Of a stretch of DNA of 64,000 nucleotides, positions 35,083-44,780 are shown in pieces (the stretch's first letter is position 1; each line of letters begins with the position of its first letter). Location of the stretch: contig NZ_JVVM01000033.1 of NCBI RefSeq assembly GCF_001054325.1, forward strand, positions 62,001 through 126,000, given 5' to 3'. Under the pieces are notes generated by a model. It made no database searches. It was not told the origin of the DNA and worked only from the letters and a program-made list of their open reading frames with translations. The DNA comes from Corynebacterium vitaeruminis. Its GTDB lineage: Bacteria; Actinomycetota; Actinomycetes; Mycobacteriales; Mycobacteriaceae. The position numbers and the translations under genes were made by a program.

Positions 35083-35784
35083 CTAGTCACCTCCCAGCAA
35101 CGACATCGGATCGTGAGAAAACACAGGACGCTTTCCTTCTTTATTTTCAATCTCTAGCCATCCATGAACCACTGGTCGCATCTCGTGTTTTCGTTCTCGT
35201 GGATCAAAGCTGACTGGAGTATCCGGAATTAGCTCATCGTAGGTCTCACCATCACGCATATCTCTAACAATTGGCAGCGAAACTACTTCTGGCTGACGTT
35301 TCCGATACCAAGTCGATGCTTGCCAAGGAGCCTCACGCAGAGCGTCTTCCAGTGGCTTTTCCTCAATTCCTAGAACCATTCTTCCTGTCGGTTGGAATGC
35401 ACGGCGGCCTAAGTAGAGGGGGAAAGCTGGTCGCTGTACCGCGTCGGCAAGCCCTTCAAGGACGCTGCGTGGACCTTCAATTCCAACAATGAAGATGGCA
35501 TCAGTGAGGTAATCACGATACGTCAGGGGCTTGGATTTGTTGTTGCGCCAATCAATTTCAGTCTGGAAATCTCGCTCGACCTTTCCAATCTGATCAGTGC
35601 GAACACCAAAGCCGAGTGACGCCAAATCTTCAATCGCATCAGTACGGCGACGTCCGCTTGCAGCTGCAAGCAAACCCACTACCCCGCTTTTCGTCGGCTC
35701 TCTCCGAGTACCACGGTGATTGAATCGACTCGAGTCTCCCCATGCTTGCATAGGTCCAGCGAGCCTCAAGAGGAGAACCGACAT
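35083..35784 (-). CDS. cas5e: Cascade subunit Cas5e (CasD)
   Basis: 233 residues: LLLRLAGPMQAWGDSSRF at the N-terminus and EPTKSGVVGLLAAASGRRR, the typical Cas5e signature. It caps the 5' handle of the crRNA in Cascade. Its start codon overlaps the cas7 stop by one base. Confidence 0.96.
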   Translation of the reverse strand: MSVLLLRLAGPMQAWGDSSRFNHRGTRREPTKSGVVGLLAAASGRRRTDAIEDLASLGFGVRTDQIGKVERDFQTEIDWRNNKSKPLTYRDYLTDAIFIVGIEGPRSVLEGLADAVQRPAFPLYLGRRAFQPTGRMVLGIEEKPLEDALREAPWQASTWYRKRQPEVVSLPIVRDMRDGETYDELIPDTPVSFDPRERKHEMRPVVHGWLEIENKEGKRPVFSHDPMSLLGGD

Positions 35785-36905
35785 TAGAACTCAGCCTTCT
35801 CCATGACAGCCTGCTCAACTAAATTGACTAAACCAGCCATGTCAGTGCGATCGCCAAAGACATTCAACTTTTCCATTGCGGCTTCAGTAGCTGCGCCACC
35901 AGTGGCAAGGTATGCACCTCCGAGTGGATGAGAATCGTATGCACCGTCCTGCTCGGCGGCATACTCTGCCAGCTTGATGGATGCGTTTTCTGTGCGGCCA
36001 CGAGTGGCTTCCACTGGGTCTTCAAAAGCTTCTGACAGATTGACAGGCTGATCATCACGAACTTGAACCACGATCAAATCTGGTCGCGTTCGGTTAGCAA
36101 ACGTGTTCTGCTTACCAGTTGGCATCGAAAGCGCAAATGCCTTGAGTAGCGCACCAGCAGCTTCCGATGCCGCCTCCTTTGACCCCAAAGACTGAGCCAG
36201 TTCACTAGCGTTGACCGTTGCGTAACGGTACAGCGTAGACGAGGTGAACTCCACCGTGCCGATCATGCCAGCACCAGCGTTGTCCTCTGCTGCGTTGTCA
36301 TCAACCGCAGTGAAGTAGTCAAACTCTGTAACTGTCGGATGAACAGAAATAGCATGATTGAACTGGCACGTTGCATCAACATTGAGGTCTGGAGCATCAG
36401 CCAGCATGCGACCGAAGAGTGCAATGTCGACTGAATGCTCGTTATTTAATGCTTCCTTCGCTTCCTTCGCAGGAATTTTTGCGGGATCATCCTGGTACCG
36501 AATTGCCAGATCAGCTAGCGCTTTGATTTGCGCGCGGGACACAAAAAGCAGGTACTCAGTACGGATACGCGTATCTTCCTCGCCCTTCTTGGGCTTTGCC
36601 TGCTTCAGCTTTGTCTTCTGCAGAACACTGAGCGCTAAATGCTCAGCACTTTCTTCCAGCTCCGGAGCCTGCGAAATGATTTCCGCGGCAATCAATGACG
36701 GACTGAAGCGAGTACGCTGTCCCAACTTATCTAGGTCAAGTAAGTTCTCGAATTCCTTACGCGCTGCGCGCTTCCAAGCTTGGCTGGAAACTCGGGCCCG
36801 TCGTACACCGCCGTAGTTGGCAGTCTTTGGACTGCCGGTGTCATCTCGGTTGAGGTTTGATGGCGGAACAGTTTGGAGCGCGTGAATATCAATGTAGATG
36901 GTCAT
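35784..36905 (-). CDS. cas7e: Cascade backbone subunit Cas7e (CasC)
   Basis: 373 residues. N-terminal IDIHALQTVPPSNLNRDDTG and RARVSSQAWKRAAR are diagnostic of Cas7e (Cse4). Several copies wrap the crRNA spacer. AAAGG lies before the ATG. A 20-base gap separates it from cse2. Confidence 0.97.
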   Translation of the reverse strand: MTIYIDIHALQTVPPSNLNRDDTGSPKTANYGGVRRARVSSQAWKRAARKEFENLLDLDKLGQRTRFSPSLIAAEIISQAPELEESAEHLALSVLQKTKLKQAKPKKGEEDTRIRTEYLLFVSRAQIKALADLAIRYQDDPAKIPAKEAKEALNNEHSVDIALFGRMLADAPDLNVDATCQFNHAISVHPTVTEFDYFTAVDDNAAEDNAGAGMIGTVEFTSSTLYRYATVNASELAQSLGSKEAASEAAGALLKAFALSMPTGKQNTFANRTRPDLIVVQVRDDQPVNLSEAFEDPVEATRGRTENASIKLAEYAAEQDGAYDSHPLGGAYLATGGAATEAAMEKLNVFGDRTDMAGLVNLVEQAVMEKAEF

Positions 36906-36925
36906 GATGTGCCTTTCTGTTGTTA

Positions 36926-37549
36926 CTAGTTTTCTACTGCGCGGTCATGGTCATCGATTTCGGATTGCGGAACTCTGTTCATATCCCGGGCCCAACGAAG
37001 TCGCACACGGCGAGCTGAATCTGAATAGGTCAACGCCACCAAATCATTAGCCAACTGGCCGTAATCCATCGGAATGCTGTAACTCCTCAGCATCTGAATT
37101 AGTCCGCGTAAATGGTGAACCAACTCACCGGTTGTCTGTGCAGTAAGCACCGCGTTAAAGCGTCGCTCAATACCCTTTTTCTGGTTTTCACCTGCTACTT
37201 GATGAAGACGACAAATGGCCGTTCCGAATCCTTCGTTGGCCTTATGCATGGATTCACTTCTCGATTGCTGATGAAGTGCAAAAAATGCCAATGCAAGGTG
37301 CGCTGCAGTTTCATAGACGCCGGGTTCATCTCGAGGGCCTTCAAGCTCCGCCGGGAAAGAATTGAATACCTCTGACCACACCTGGGGCTGCTCTGCCAGC
37401 GGCGCGCTCAGTGAGCGGCGGAGCACTGCAAGCGAGGCACGAGCTTCCGAGGTTTCGTTGGCCAGACCGCCTGCTAAGCTTTGTGCTTTGCCGGCAACAA
37501 ACCTGTACAGCAGGGAGCTGCGCGACTGCGACTTATTCATATCTGCCAT
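36926..37549 (-). CDS. cse2: Cascade small subunit Cse2 (CasB)
   Basis: 207 residues, mostly helical, with the family pattern ARASLAVLRRSL at the N-terminus and RRFNAVLTAQTTGELVHHLRGLIQ, split here as RRFNAVLTAQ and LVHHLRGLIQML. It stabilises the R-loop in Cascade. Two bases separate it from cse1. Confidence 0.94.
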   Translation of the reverse strand: MADMNKSQSRSSLLYRFVAGKAQSLAGGLANETSEARASLAVLRRSLSAPLAEQPQVWSEVFNSFPAELEGPRDEPGVYETAAHLALAFFALHQQSRSESMHKANEGFGTAICRLHQVAGENQKKGIERRFNAVLTAQTTGELVHHLRGLIQMLRSYSIPMDYGQLANDLVALTYSDSARRVRLRWARDMNRVPQSEIDDHDRAVEN

Positions 37550-37551
37550 TG

Positions 37552-39186
37552 TTACTTAACTCTCTCTCCAGGATTTCGTTCTTCCGGCCGTGGCAGAACT
37601 TTTCCGAGACCTCGTCGGAACCACAGCTCAGCGTGCCCCACGTTGTACTGACGCTCATCAACCTCACGACCTGACCATGCGCTGTCGGGCACACCCGCTA
37701 TCAACTCTGCAGCCTTCGTGGTTGCTAAGTTCCGCAATTGATCGCTCCACAGCGCAAGATGACTATTTAGGTCTGTTTCTGGTGTGAGTCCATTAATCCA
37801 CTGGCGGAATACTGGGTCTACATCCGAGTAGAAGGACCCCTCTGCACTAAAGCCTGCAGCCCCGCGTTCGCCACCAGATGCAATGGCCAAATTATTGGCA
37901 AATTTTCGCAATTCGGCTGCTGTATCTTGTGTTCGGTTTGCGGCCAACAACACGAATTGGACGGTTTGTTTATCGGCAGCCAAAAGGGCAGGGAACGCCA
38001 GGTTGTCTGTTAATAGGCGGTTGTACGAAGCCATTTGAGGACCATATTCGTAACCAACCATCCGAAGACTCAACCGGTAATTCTGCGGCACAATGCCACT
38101 GCGACGACCTGTACGAGTCTTCAACGCTTCCATGACACCGGCGGGCTTTGAAACTGTTACTTCGCTACCAGTGCGCCCCTTGGTCGTATCAACGTCCGCT
38201 TCAGGTAGCACAGCCGAGAGTCCTCTCCAAAGCGCGCGATCAGGATTGATGGCCTTTGGCATGTAGATATCTTCTTTGGCCTTCTTCGATTGCGGCTCGC
38301 TATAACGCCATGGAGACATCATTTCGAGTGCATCTTGATACAGATAGTCCACCGGATCGCCATTGCAAACAAGTGCTCCGGTAACCATGCCATTTTCCAC
38401 ATGAAGACGGATACGTCGCTGTGGCCACGTCATAAGAGTGAGTTGGCCTTTTGGAAGCGGTTCGGCCGAGACTGCCGCTGTCGGAACCGGCAATTCCCAT
38501 ATAGGAGCACCGGCCCAGGCAGCGGGATTGTGATCAACGATATTTAGCAGCAGCGTTTCAAGGAGACTATGTCCTTCGAGTACGGTCCCGCCTAACCAGC
38601 CTGCCCAACCAATGCCAATGGGATAACCTTTCCCGCCTTTGACGCGAGGGTCACCGACTGCACCTGATTTAATTCCCGAGAAATCAAAGGCTAGGCAATG
38701 AACCAGCCAACGACCTGCTTCCGCCAATGGAAGTGGCTCAATTGCTGAGCGCCGGTAAAAGAGGTCACCTAGCTCTGGTGAGTCCGGAATAATTGCTTCA
38801 AGGCTCTTCCATTCCCCACTTTTTGTAGCCAACGAAGGAGTTTGCATGAAAGGGGCTTCCCGATCGAGCAAATCGAATCGGTGCGAATATTCATCCAAAT
38901 AGTTGTTAATCTGCTCTAACGGCAGCTTTTTGTCCTCCCATGCTGCCGCCCATTGTTTACGGTTTTCCTTGACATCTTCTCCAAAGTTGAATGCGCGATA
39001 AAGAACCGCAAGAGCCACCCGCAAAACCGCAAAATCCTGCGCTGGCGACTCACCAGAGATCCGTTTTAACTCACCAGCCTGCGCAAAGATATCTCGAAGG
39101 CCTAATTCCCGACCACTGCCATCGTGTCCCGTGACTTTAATCCAGGGCTCATCGAGCAGATTAAAACTCGGCTCAGCTCCGCTCAC
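37552..39186 (-). CDS. cse1: Cascade large subunit Cse1 (CasA)
   Basis: 544 residues. FNLLDEPWIKV near the N-terminus is the Cse1 signature, and a YPIGIGWAGWLGGTVLEG region and a C-terminal four-helix part follow. It recognises the PAM and recruits Cas3. It overlaps cas3 by 4 bases. Confidence 0.97.
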   Translation of the reverse strand: MSGAEPSFNLLDEPWIKVTGHDGSGRELGLRDIFAQAGELKRISGESPAQDFAVLRVALAVLYRAFNFGEDVKENRKQWAAAWEDKKLPLEQINNYLDEYSHRFDLLDREAPFMQTPSLATKSGEWKSLEAIIPDSPELGDLFYRRSAIEPLPLAEAGRWLVHCLAFDFSGIKSGAVGDPRVKGGKGYPIGIGWAGWLGGTVLEGHSLLETLLLNIVDHNPAAWAGAPIWELPVPTAAVSAEPLPKGQLTLMTWPQRRIRLHVENGMVTGALVCNGDPVDYLYQDALEMMSPWRYSEPQSKKAKEDIYMPKAINPDRALWRGLSAVLPEADVDTTKGRTGSEVTVSKPAGVMEALKTRTGRRSGIVPQNYRLSLRMVGYEYGPQMASYNRLLTDNLAFPALLAADKQTVQFVLLAANRTQDTAAELRKFANNLAIASGGERGAAGFSAEGSFYSDVDPVFRQWINGLTPETDLNSHLALWSDQLRNLATTKAAELIAGVPDSAWSGREVDERQYNVGHAELWFRRGLGKVLPRPEERNPGERVK

Positions 39187-41993
39187 TGCGACTCCTTTTC
39201 TCGAATGGACCGCAAACCATAGTTCATATCGTATGAAAAACTAACTTCGTTCACATGGCATTCCCCACTTTCATCCAAAGGGAATGGAAGAAGTCCCTTT
39301 AGCCAAGAGCTGAGTTGCCAAGAAGGGCTACCAAACCGCTCCAATTCAGCGATGAACTCGTCCACTCCCCCGACTTGCCAAAAAGGAAGCGAAATAGTGC
39401 ATTTGGCAACTTCACGTGCTAACTCGTCGTCAACTCCATTGGCATCACTCAGTGACTCACCACCGCGATTTTCCAGCCACGGCAATGAATAGAGTTCGCT
39501 GCCTCGCTGTTCCACAAGAACTACTTCGATTGACTCTTCGATGTCTCTGACCTGCGACTGTCCACGAAACTCTTCTTCCGACCCATGCCGGAACCACAGG
39601 CTCATCTCTTTTTCGTTTGGCGATGGACCGAGCGACCGTTGCGCTTTTTCAGCAAGCTTCTCTCCACTTTCTCGCTGCTCCTGCACCGCCGCATCCCAGT
39701 CTTCTCGCCAACTGACTGGACACTGTGCGTCTATGTCATACGTTTCACGAACTATCCCTGCGACATGATCTGGCGATATAAACTGCTTCCGCCCCATCAA
39801 AGCTGAAGCCGTCCGCATCAACAACGCAGTGCCATAAATCCGTTTACTACCGCTCACAAACTCTGGAGCATCGCTATCCCTAATCTCAGTGACCCCGAAG
39901 AGCACCAGTCGTGGCGCTTGAAGTCGCTCCGGACGGTTTTTACGGCCATGACGGTGGAGGCGACCCGCCCGCTGAATTAGCAAGTCCGAAGGCGCAAAAT
40001 CACTGAACATAATGTCAAAATCCAAGTCAAGAGACTGCTCGACAATTTGTGTTGACACCACTACTCCCCGTCGTGGACGCACACCAGACTTGCCATATTT
40101 GGCAACAAGTTCTTCTTCTTTAGCCCGTCGATCTGCCGCAGCGAAGCGTGAATGAAGCAAAAATACTTCCTCATCAGTGAAGCTGCCGTCAGCAAAAATT
40201 TCGTCGTAAAGCGTTTGGGCACGCTGAACTGTATTACACACGACTACAGCGCAACCGCCATCACGAAGCTCTTCCGTCAACATCGAAACTACAGATGAGT
40301 CGTCACAGTATTCGAGTGACACAACCTGTCTGCGAGAAGAAGCTTCTGGCTTACGGATAGATACGCCGTCAGCATTGACAAAGGTCAGAAGCGGATAAGC
40401 CCGTTCATCTTTGGCAACTTCCATCTCGCCAAGAATCTTGTTGGAAATTTGCGCATTTTCTAACTGTGCAATTCCCGAGGCGTAGGCCTCCATCAAATGA
40501 AAACGAGTATCCGGTGGAAGCGTTGCCGACAACGCAATGACTGGAACTCCATATGCACCACACCATTCCAATGCGCGGTACAAATACTGCTGCATGTAAA
40601 TGTCTGCAGCATGCACCTCATCGAGAATCAATACCTTTCCGGCAAGCCCCAGATGCCGCAACATGATGTGCTTCGACTGCAGCGCCGAGAAAAGGAACTG
40701 ATCGATTGTGCCAACAGTAAAGTCTGCCAGCGCTGCAGTTTTTCGAGATCGTAGCCACCAATGAGCCTCAACTGCAGGCTCTTTAGAATTGGCACCATAT
40801 TCTTCGTCATAAATAGCCGAAAAACTCTGTGACGGAAACTTAAGACCTTGGAATTCATCATTAAACTGCGCGCGACTATGTGTGAGCATCGCAGAGGCCA
40901 ACTGGTCTTCCGCAATCGCACGATCGAGCCACTTCAAAACACGAGAAAACATGGCATCTGATGTGGCGCATGTAGGCAACGCGACTTGCACACCACCACA
41001 GCCGAACTTGGCTGCAAATACTTCCGCGGCCGCAAGCGCAGCCTCCGTCTTGCCTTCACCAGTCGGTGCTTCCAACAGCAACAGACCTGGTTTATCCACT
41101 TCCTCAGCAAGTTTTACTGCGTCAAGCTGAACTGGGTATGGGGTGGCACCAGCGGGCAGGTCAAACCGAGCGCGAAATAGGTCATCCGCACTACTTTCCG
41201 GGCGAGGATCCCACGGATCAGGAAGATTTAACTTGTTGATTGCATCATCGCTTCTGTTTGTCGACGGTGCATCAGACATCGACAGGGGGAATAAATCAGT
41301 ATTCGAAGCAAGCCAGTCAGCCATGACCACAATGCCCGTCAGCAACATTTGCGTTGACGCTGACAGTCCTTGTTCTCGGCGTTGTTCAAAATAAGTCGCC
41401 GTTAAACCTGCCCTTGTGGCCATGACGTCGAAGAATTCAAAACGAATCTGTTGCCACTTTTCATCTTCGAGCTCCTCAACGAAATCTTCGGCAGAATGCA
41501 GCAGATTCTCATCGGGAAACTTGCCGTGATGGCCACCAATTGGTGCAACATATGTGTCGGCAGCATCTTCATCGAATCCATGGTTTTCCACCAACCAAAC
41601 CCACAATGTATATGCGCCGACAGCCCCGTGGGGTGCTCCACGTAATTCTTTGGAGGAAAGTGTTGTCGCAGCGCCTAGCCCATACGAGCACACTCGGTCA
41701 TACAGTTCGGGAACTTTGACGGAGAAAGAATACGATGCTTTCCCAATATCGTGACACCCAGCGTAAAAAGCCAACCATGCACGCGCCTGCCCCTTCGAGC
41801 CGAATTCATCGGTAAGTACTTGCCTTAGTGATTCCGGCAACCACTCATCCCAGAGATAAAAAGCCACATCCTGGGAATCATTTAAATGTTGCGCGAGACT
41901 CAACGCTTCTTCGCGTTGCCAATCCCATTTAGCCCACTGCAAGCGGGCTACTTCAGACAATGCATCTGCCAAGTTCGAGTCCATGTTCGACAT
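39183..41993 (-). CDS. cas3: CRISPR-associated nuclease-helicase Cas3
   Basis: 936 residues. The N-terminal HD nuclease has H81-D82 in GCHDIGKAS, H122, H155-H156 (GGHHGKF) and a likely metal Asp226. The helicase has Walker A PTGEGKT (310-316), DEVH (458-461), SATLPP and RAGRLHRHGR. It degrades DNA marked by Cascade. ATG 41993 follows GGACGGAG. It is the first gene of the eight-gene cas operon. Confidence 0.97.
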   Translation of the reverse strand: MSNMDSNLADALSEVARLQWAKWDWQREEALSLAQHLNDSQDVAFYLWDEWLPESLRQVLTDEFGSKGQARAWLAFYAGCHDIGKASYSFSVKVPELYDRVCSYGLGAATTLSSKELRGAPHGAVGAYTLWVWLVENHGFDEDAADTYVAPIGGHHGKFPDENLLHSAEDFVEELEDEKWQQIRFEFFDVMATRAGLTATYFEQRREQGLSASTQMLLTGIVVMADWLASNTDLFPLSMSDAPSTNRSDDAINKLNLPDPWDPRPESSADDLFRARFDLPAGATPYPVQLDAVKLAEEVDKPGLLLLEAPTGEGKTEAALAAAEVFAAKFGCGGVQVALPTCATSDAMFSRVLKWLDRAIAEDQLASAMLTHSRAQFNDEFQGLKFPSQSFSAIYDEEYGANSKEPAVEAHWWLRSRKTAALADFTVGTIDQFLFSALQSKHIMLRHLGLAGKVLILDEVHAADIYMQQYLYRALEWCGAYGVPVIALSATLPPDTRFHLMEAYASGIAQLENAQISNKILGEMEVAKDERAYPLLTFVNADGVSIRKPEASSRRQVVSLEYCDDSSVVSMLTEELRDGGCAVVVCNTVQRAQTLYDEIFADGSFTDEEVFLLHSRFAAADRRAKEEELVAKYGKSGVRPRRGVVVSTQIVEQSLDLDFDIMFSDFAPSDLLIQRAGRLHRHGRKNRPERLQAPRLVLFGVTEIRDSDAPEFVSGSKRIYGTALLMRTASALMGRKQFISPDHVAGIVRETYDIDAQCPVSWREDWDAAVQEQRESGEKLAEKAQRSLGPSPNEKEMSLWFRHGSEEEFRGQSQVRDIEESIEVVLVEQRGSELYSLPWLENRGGESLSDANGVDDELAREVAKCTISLPFWQVGGVDEFIAELERFGSPSWQLSSWLKGLLPFPLDESGECHVNEVSFSYDMNYGLRSIREKESQ

Positions 41994-42102
41994 AACGACT
42001 CCGTCCGGCCGAACCCTTATCCGGCCTCTGTTCTAATCTCGAAGATAACTCAGATATTAGTTTCATTCAACATGGAAAATACCCCCTTTGGTACCCCACA
42101 TA

Positions 42103-42125
42103 ATCAAATGTTCATATAATTTGAT
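42103..42125. promoter_or_regulatory. ATCAAAT...ATTTGAT dyad upstream of cas3
   Basis: A 7-bp inverted repeat with a 9-base centre in an AT-rich stretch about 110 bases before the cas3 start. It may be an operator of the cas operon or part of its promoter region. No cas regulator gene is in the window. Confidence 0.35.
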
Positions 42126-42153
42126 CGCTCTCTACAAGTGCAGCACAGACATA

Positions 42154-42230
42154 AGAAAATCCCCGCTTCCGCGGGGATAACATCGCCCCTCATAATCAAA
42201 TCGGAACATCCCCGCTCACACAGGGAACCC
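42154..42230 (+). repeat. degenerate CRISPR repeats and trailer flank, right copy of the direct repeat
   Basis: 42154-42181 matches the CRISPR repeat at 23 of 28 positions. 42203-42230 is another degraded repeat, starting GGAACATCCCCGCTCACA. The 21 bases between them (ending CCCCTCATAATCAAATC) match the trailer flank of the real array, not a spacer. The first unit also forms the hairpin ATCCCCGC/GCGGGGAT, which could terminate the PepSY gene. Confidence 0.8.
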
Positions 42231-42249
42231 GAGGGCGACAGAACCTACC

Positions 42250-43578
42250 CTAACCTCTCCGGAGCCTCCGCCAGGCCCAATCCACAATCACGAAGCCAAC
42301 GAGCGTCACACCGAACAGTGGCGCAGCCACTGAATACGCAATCAACAGCGCCACAACAGCCGCTGCAACACCCGGGCGAATATCCCGCCAGCGCGTCGGT
42401 GCCGGGAACCTGCCCGGACGACCACCACGACCGCGCCCAAACCACATGGCGTAGCCGCGCACAATCATCGCCAACAGAGCAACACCGATAAGCGCCAGGA
42501 CCAGCTGATTCACCCACCCGAACAGGATGCCCATGTGCGCGTTAATCAGCCACTCGGTCAGCTTCGCCGGCAGCGGCCAGTCTGCAAAGTGAATCCGATC
42601 GACCATCGCTCCGGTCGAGCCATCAACGGTGACGGTCTCAATGCCCATCCGCCATTCCTCACGGGCTTCCTTGGCTATCCACACCGTGCCAGCTTCCGGT
42701 GGAGTCAGCTCGACCTTCCCGGACAGGCCCTCGGCACGCGCGAGGTTCATAACACTATCTGCCTCTGACCAGTCATAATTCGCAGGGGCAGTCGCAGTCA
42801 CAGCTGGTTTCGGTGCGTACCAATCCATGGTCTCGCGTAGCTTTGCGATGCCCGTTCCAGCCACCCACGACCACGTCAAGCCAGTGACGGTCAGGAACAA
42901 AAGTCCAACACTAACTGCCACGCCAACATTCGCGTGACGACGCATATGATGCGCCCTCTTACTTGTTCCGTGTGTCCGCTTGCGGCGCGAACGGTCCCAC
43001 CAAAGCCAAAGGCCACCAATAGCCAGTGCACCCATCCAGGATGCTGCCGTTTCGGAGTATAGGCGACCAAAGTTGCTATCAATCCAGAGCCTGCGGTGCC
43101 CTTCCGAGATCCACGCCCGCAGTGGCAGCGCCGCCGAGGAGCCGTATTGCACCAGATCACCCTTGATGCTCAAGTCGCCTGGGTCGACAAACACCGCATG
43201 TCGGTAGGACTCCGACTTCAGCTGCTCATCGTTGAACATAACTCGCGTTGTCTGCCCCGGCTTTTCCGGGACCTGCACTGCGGTCACCGGCAGCTCAGGA
43301 TGCACGCGCTGCGCGACCTCAACCTGCTTTTCCAGAGGCTGTGCGGGAAGGCTTGAAGTTGCAGTTAGTTCTTCGTGGTAAACCACCTTTTCTATGCTCG
43401 GGGCGAGGGCATATGCCACGCCTGTGATAGCTGCAATAACGAGTAGCGGCGCAACGAGGATGCCTGCAACGACATGGATTCGGTGCAGTAATGCTCGTGG
43501 CCCACCATTTTTCTGAGTCTTTGCGACGGGGTTTGCGGCTGGTACTCCAGCGGCATCGCCTGTGGCTAGTGAAGTCAT
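42250..43578 (-). CDS. PepSY-associated transmembrane protein
   Basis: 442 residues with four or five membrane helices: one near residue 35-60 (HVVAGILVAPLLVIAAITGVAY, shortened here to IHVVAGILVAPLLVI), others near 185-200, 225-245 and 360-430, and two PepSY-type extracytoplasmic domains. The family is found with siderophore uptake or reductase systems. No iron box is evident before the start at 43578. It may ferry electrons or reduce iron or copper at the membrane. Confidence 0.85.
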   Translation of the reverse strand: MTSLATGDAAGVPAANPVAKTQKNGGPRALLHRIHVVAGILVAPLLVIAAITGVAYALAPSIEKVVYHEELTATSSLPAQPLEKQVEVAQRVHPELPVTAVQVPEKPGQTTRVMFNDEQLKSESYRHAVFVDPGDLSIKGDLVQYGSSAALPLRAWISEGHRRLWIDSNFGRLYSETAASWMGALAIGGLWLWWDRSRRKRTHGTSKRAHHMRRHANVGVAVSVGLLFLTVTGLTWSWVAGTGIAKLRETMDWYAPKPAVTATAPANYDWSEADSVMNLARAEGLSGKVELTPPEAGTVWIAKEAREEWRMGIETVTVDGSTGAMVDRIHFADWPLPAKLTEWLINAHMGILFGWVNQLVLALIGVALLAMIVRGYAMWFGRGRGGRPGRFPAPTRWRDIRPGVAAAVVALLIAYSVAAPLFGVTLVGFVIVDWAWRRLRRG

Positions 43579-43723
43579 GCTCTATTAGTCGGACGAACCG
43601 CCTCAGTTGTTCCCCAGCAAGCTCACTTTTATTAATTCCAGGGGTAACCATTTGGCCACGTGCCTCGTTGAAGGCCACCTCGTGCGCAACTATCCGTCGT
43701 AAAGCCCGCGTACCCTCGAACAC

Positions 43724-44761
43724 ATGGCTTATCCAGACGTGTACCACGCCAATGACAACCGCTATGAAACGATGCCATACAACCGCTCCGGCAACACCGG
43801 CCTGAAACTTCCAGCCATTACGCTGGGGCTTTGGCATAACTTTGGTGATGACCGGCCGCTCGAGACGCAGCGTGAGATCCTGCGCACCGCGTTCGACCAC
43901 GGCGTCACGCACTTTGATCTCGCCAACAATTACGGCCCACCGCAGGGTTCTGCGGAGGCAAACTTCGGTCGCATTATGGCCAAGGACTTCGCTCCCTACC
44001 GCGATGAAATGATCATTTCCTCCAAGGCCGGTTGGTACATGCAGGATGGTCCCTACGGCTTCGGCGGTTCGCGGAAGTACCTCGTGGCCAGCTGCGATGC
44101 CTCGCTGAAACGCATGGGCCTGGACTATGTGGACATTTTCTACCACCACCGCCCCGACCCGGATACGCCTATCGAGGAAACCGTCGCCGCCCTCGACTTC
44201 CTCGTCCGCTCGGGACGCGCGCTCTACGTCGGCGTGAGCTCCTACTCCCCCGAGCTGACTCGCCGTGCGCAGAAAATCGCCCGTGAGCTGGGCACTCCGC
44301 TGACTATTCACCAGCCGAGCTACTCCATGTTCAACCGTTGGATCGAGGACGAGCTGCTGGCAACCTGCGCCGACGAAGGCATGGGTGTCATCGCCTTTTC
44401 CGCGCTTGCGCAGGGGCTTCTCACCGACCGCTATCTGGATGGCGTGCCGGAGTCCTCGCGTCTCGGGGCGCACAAGATGAACTCGGGGTTCCTCAACGAC
44501 GACACGCTCACCGCCATCCGTGAGCTCAACGCCATTGCTTTACGACGAGGCCAGTCCCTGGCACAGATGGCCATCTCGTGGGTTCTTCGCCGTGACGAAG
44601 TGACCTCCGCCCTAATTGGGGCTTCGTCGGTGGAGCAGCTGAAAAACAGCCTCGGCGCCCTGGACGCTGCGCCGTTTAGCGATGAAGAACTCGCGGAGAT
44701 CGACAAGTGGGCCGTCGACCGCGGGATCAATCAGTGGCAGGGCGCTACGGAGTCTGTGTAG
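43724..44761 (+). CDS. aldo/keto reductase (YghZ/L-glyceraldehyde 3-phosphate reductase type)
   Basis: 345 residues. The AKR tetrad is visible: Asp in THFDLANNYG, Tyr in NNYGPP, Lys in ISSKAGW and His in FYHHRPD. The N-terminus YNRSGNTGLKLPAITLGLWHNFG, shortened here to SGNTGLKLPAITLGLWHNF, is typical of the YghZ/Kv-beta-like AKR14 group. It probably detoxifies aldehydes with NADPH. It is divergent from the PepSY gene. Confidence 0.92.
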   Translation: MAYPDVYHANDNRYETMPYNRSGNTGLKLPAITLGLWHNFGDDRPLETQREILRTAFDHGVTHFDLANNYGPPQGSAEANFGRIMAKDFAPYRDEMIISSKAGWYMQDGPYGFGGSRKYLVASCDASLKRMGLDYVDIFYHHRPDPDTPIEETVAALDFLVRSGRALYVGVSSYSPELTRRAQKIARELGTPLTIHQPSYSMFNRWIEDELLATCADEGMGVIAFSALAQGLLTDRYLDGVPESSRLGAHKMNSGFLNDDTLTAIRELNAIALRRGQSLAQMAISWVLRRDEVTSALIGASSVEQLKNSLGALDAAPFSDEELAEIDKWAVDRGINQWQGATESV

Positions 44762-44780
44762 GACTAGGCCTTGAGGCTTC

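Noticed and set aside
39410-39425. TTCACGTG sequence inside cas3 considered as a second parS
   Set aside because: Only the CACGTG core and a few flanking bases match, and it lies in coding DNA.
42182-42202. Sequence between the two degenerate repeats upstream of cas3 considered as a spacer
   Set aside because: It has 21 bases rather than 33 and matches the trailer flank of the main array, so it is flank and not spacer.
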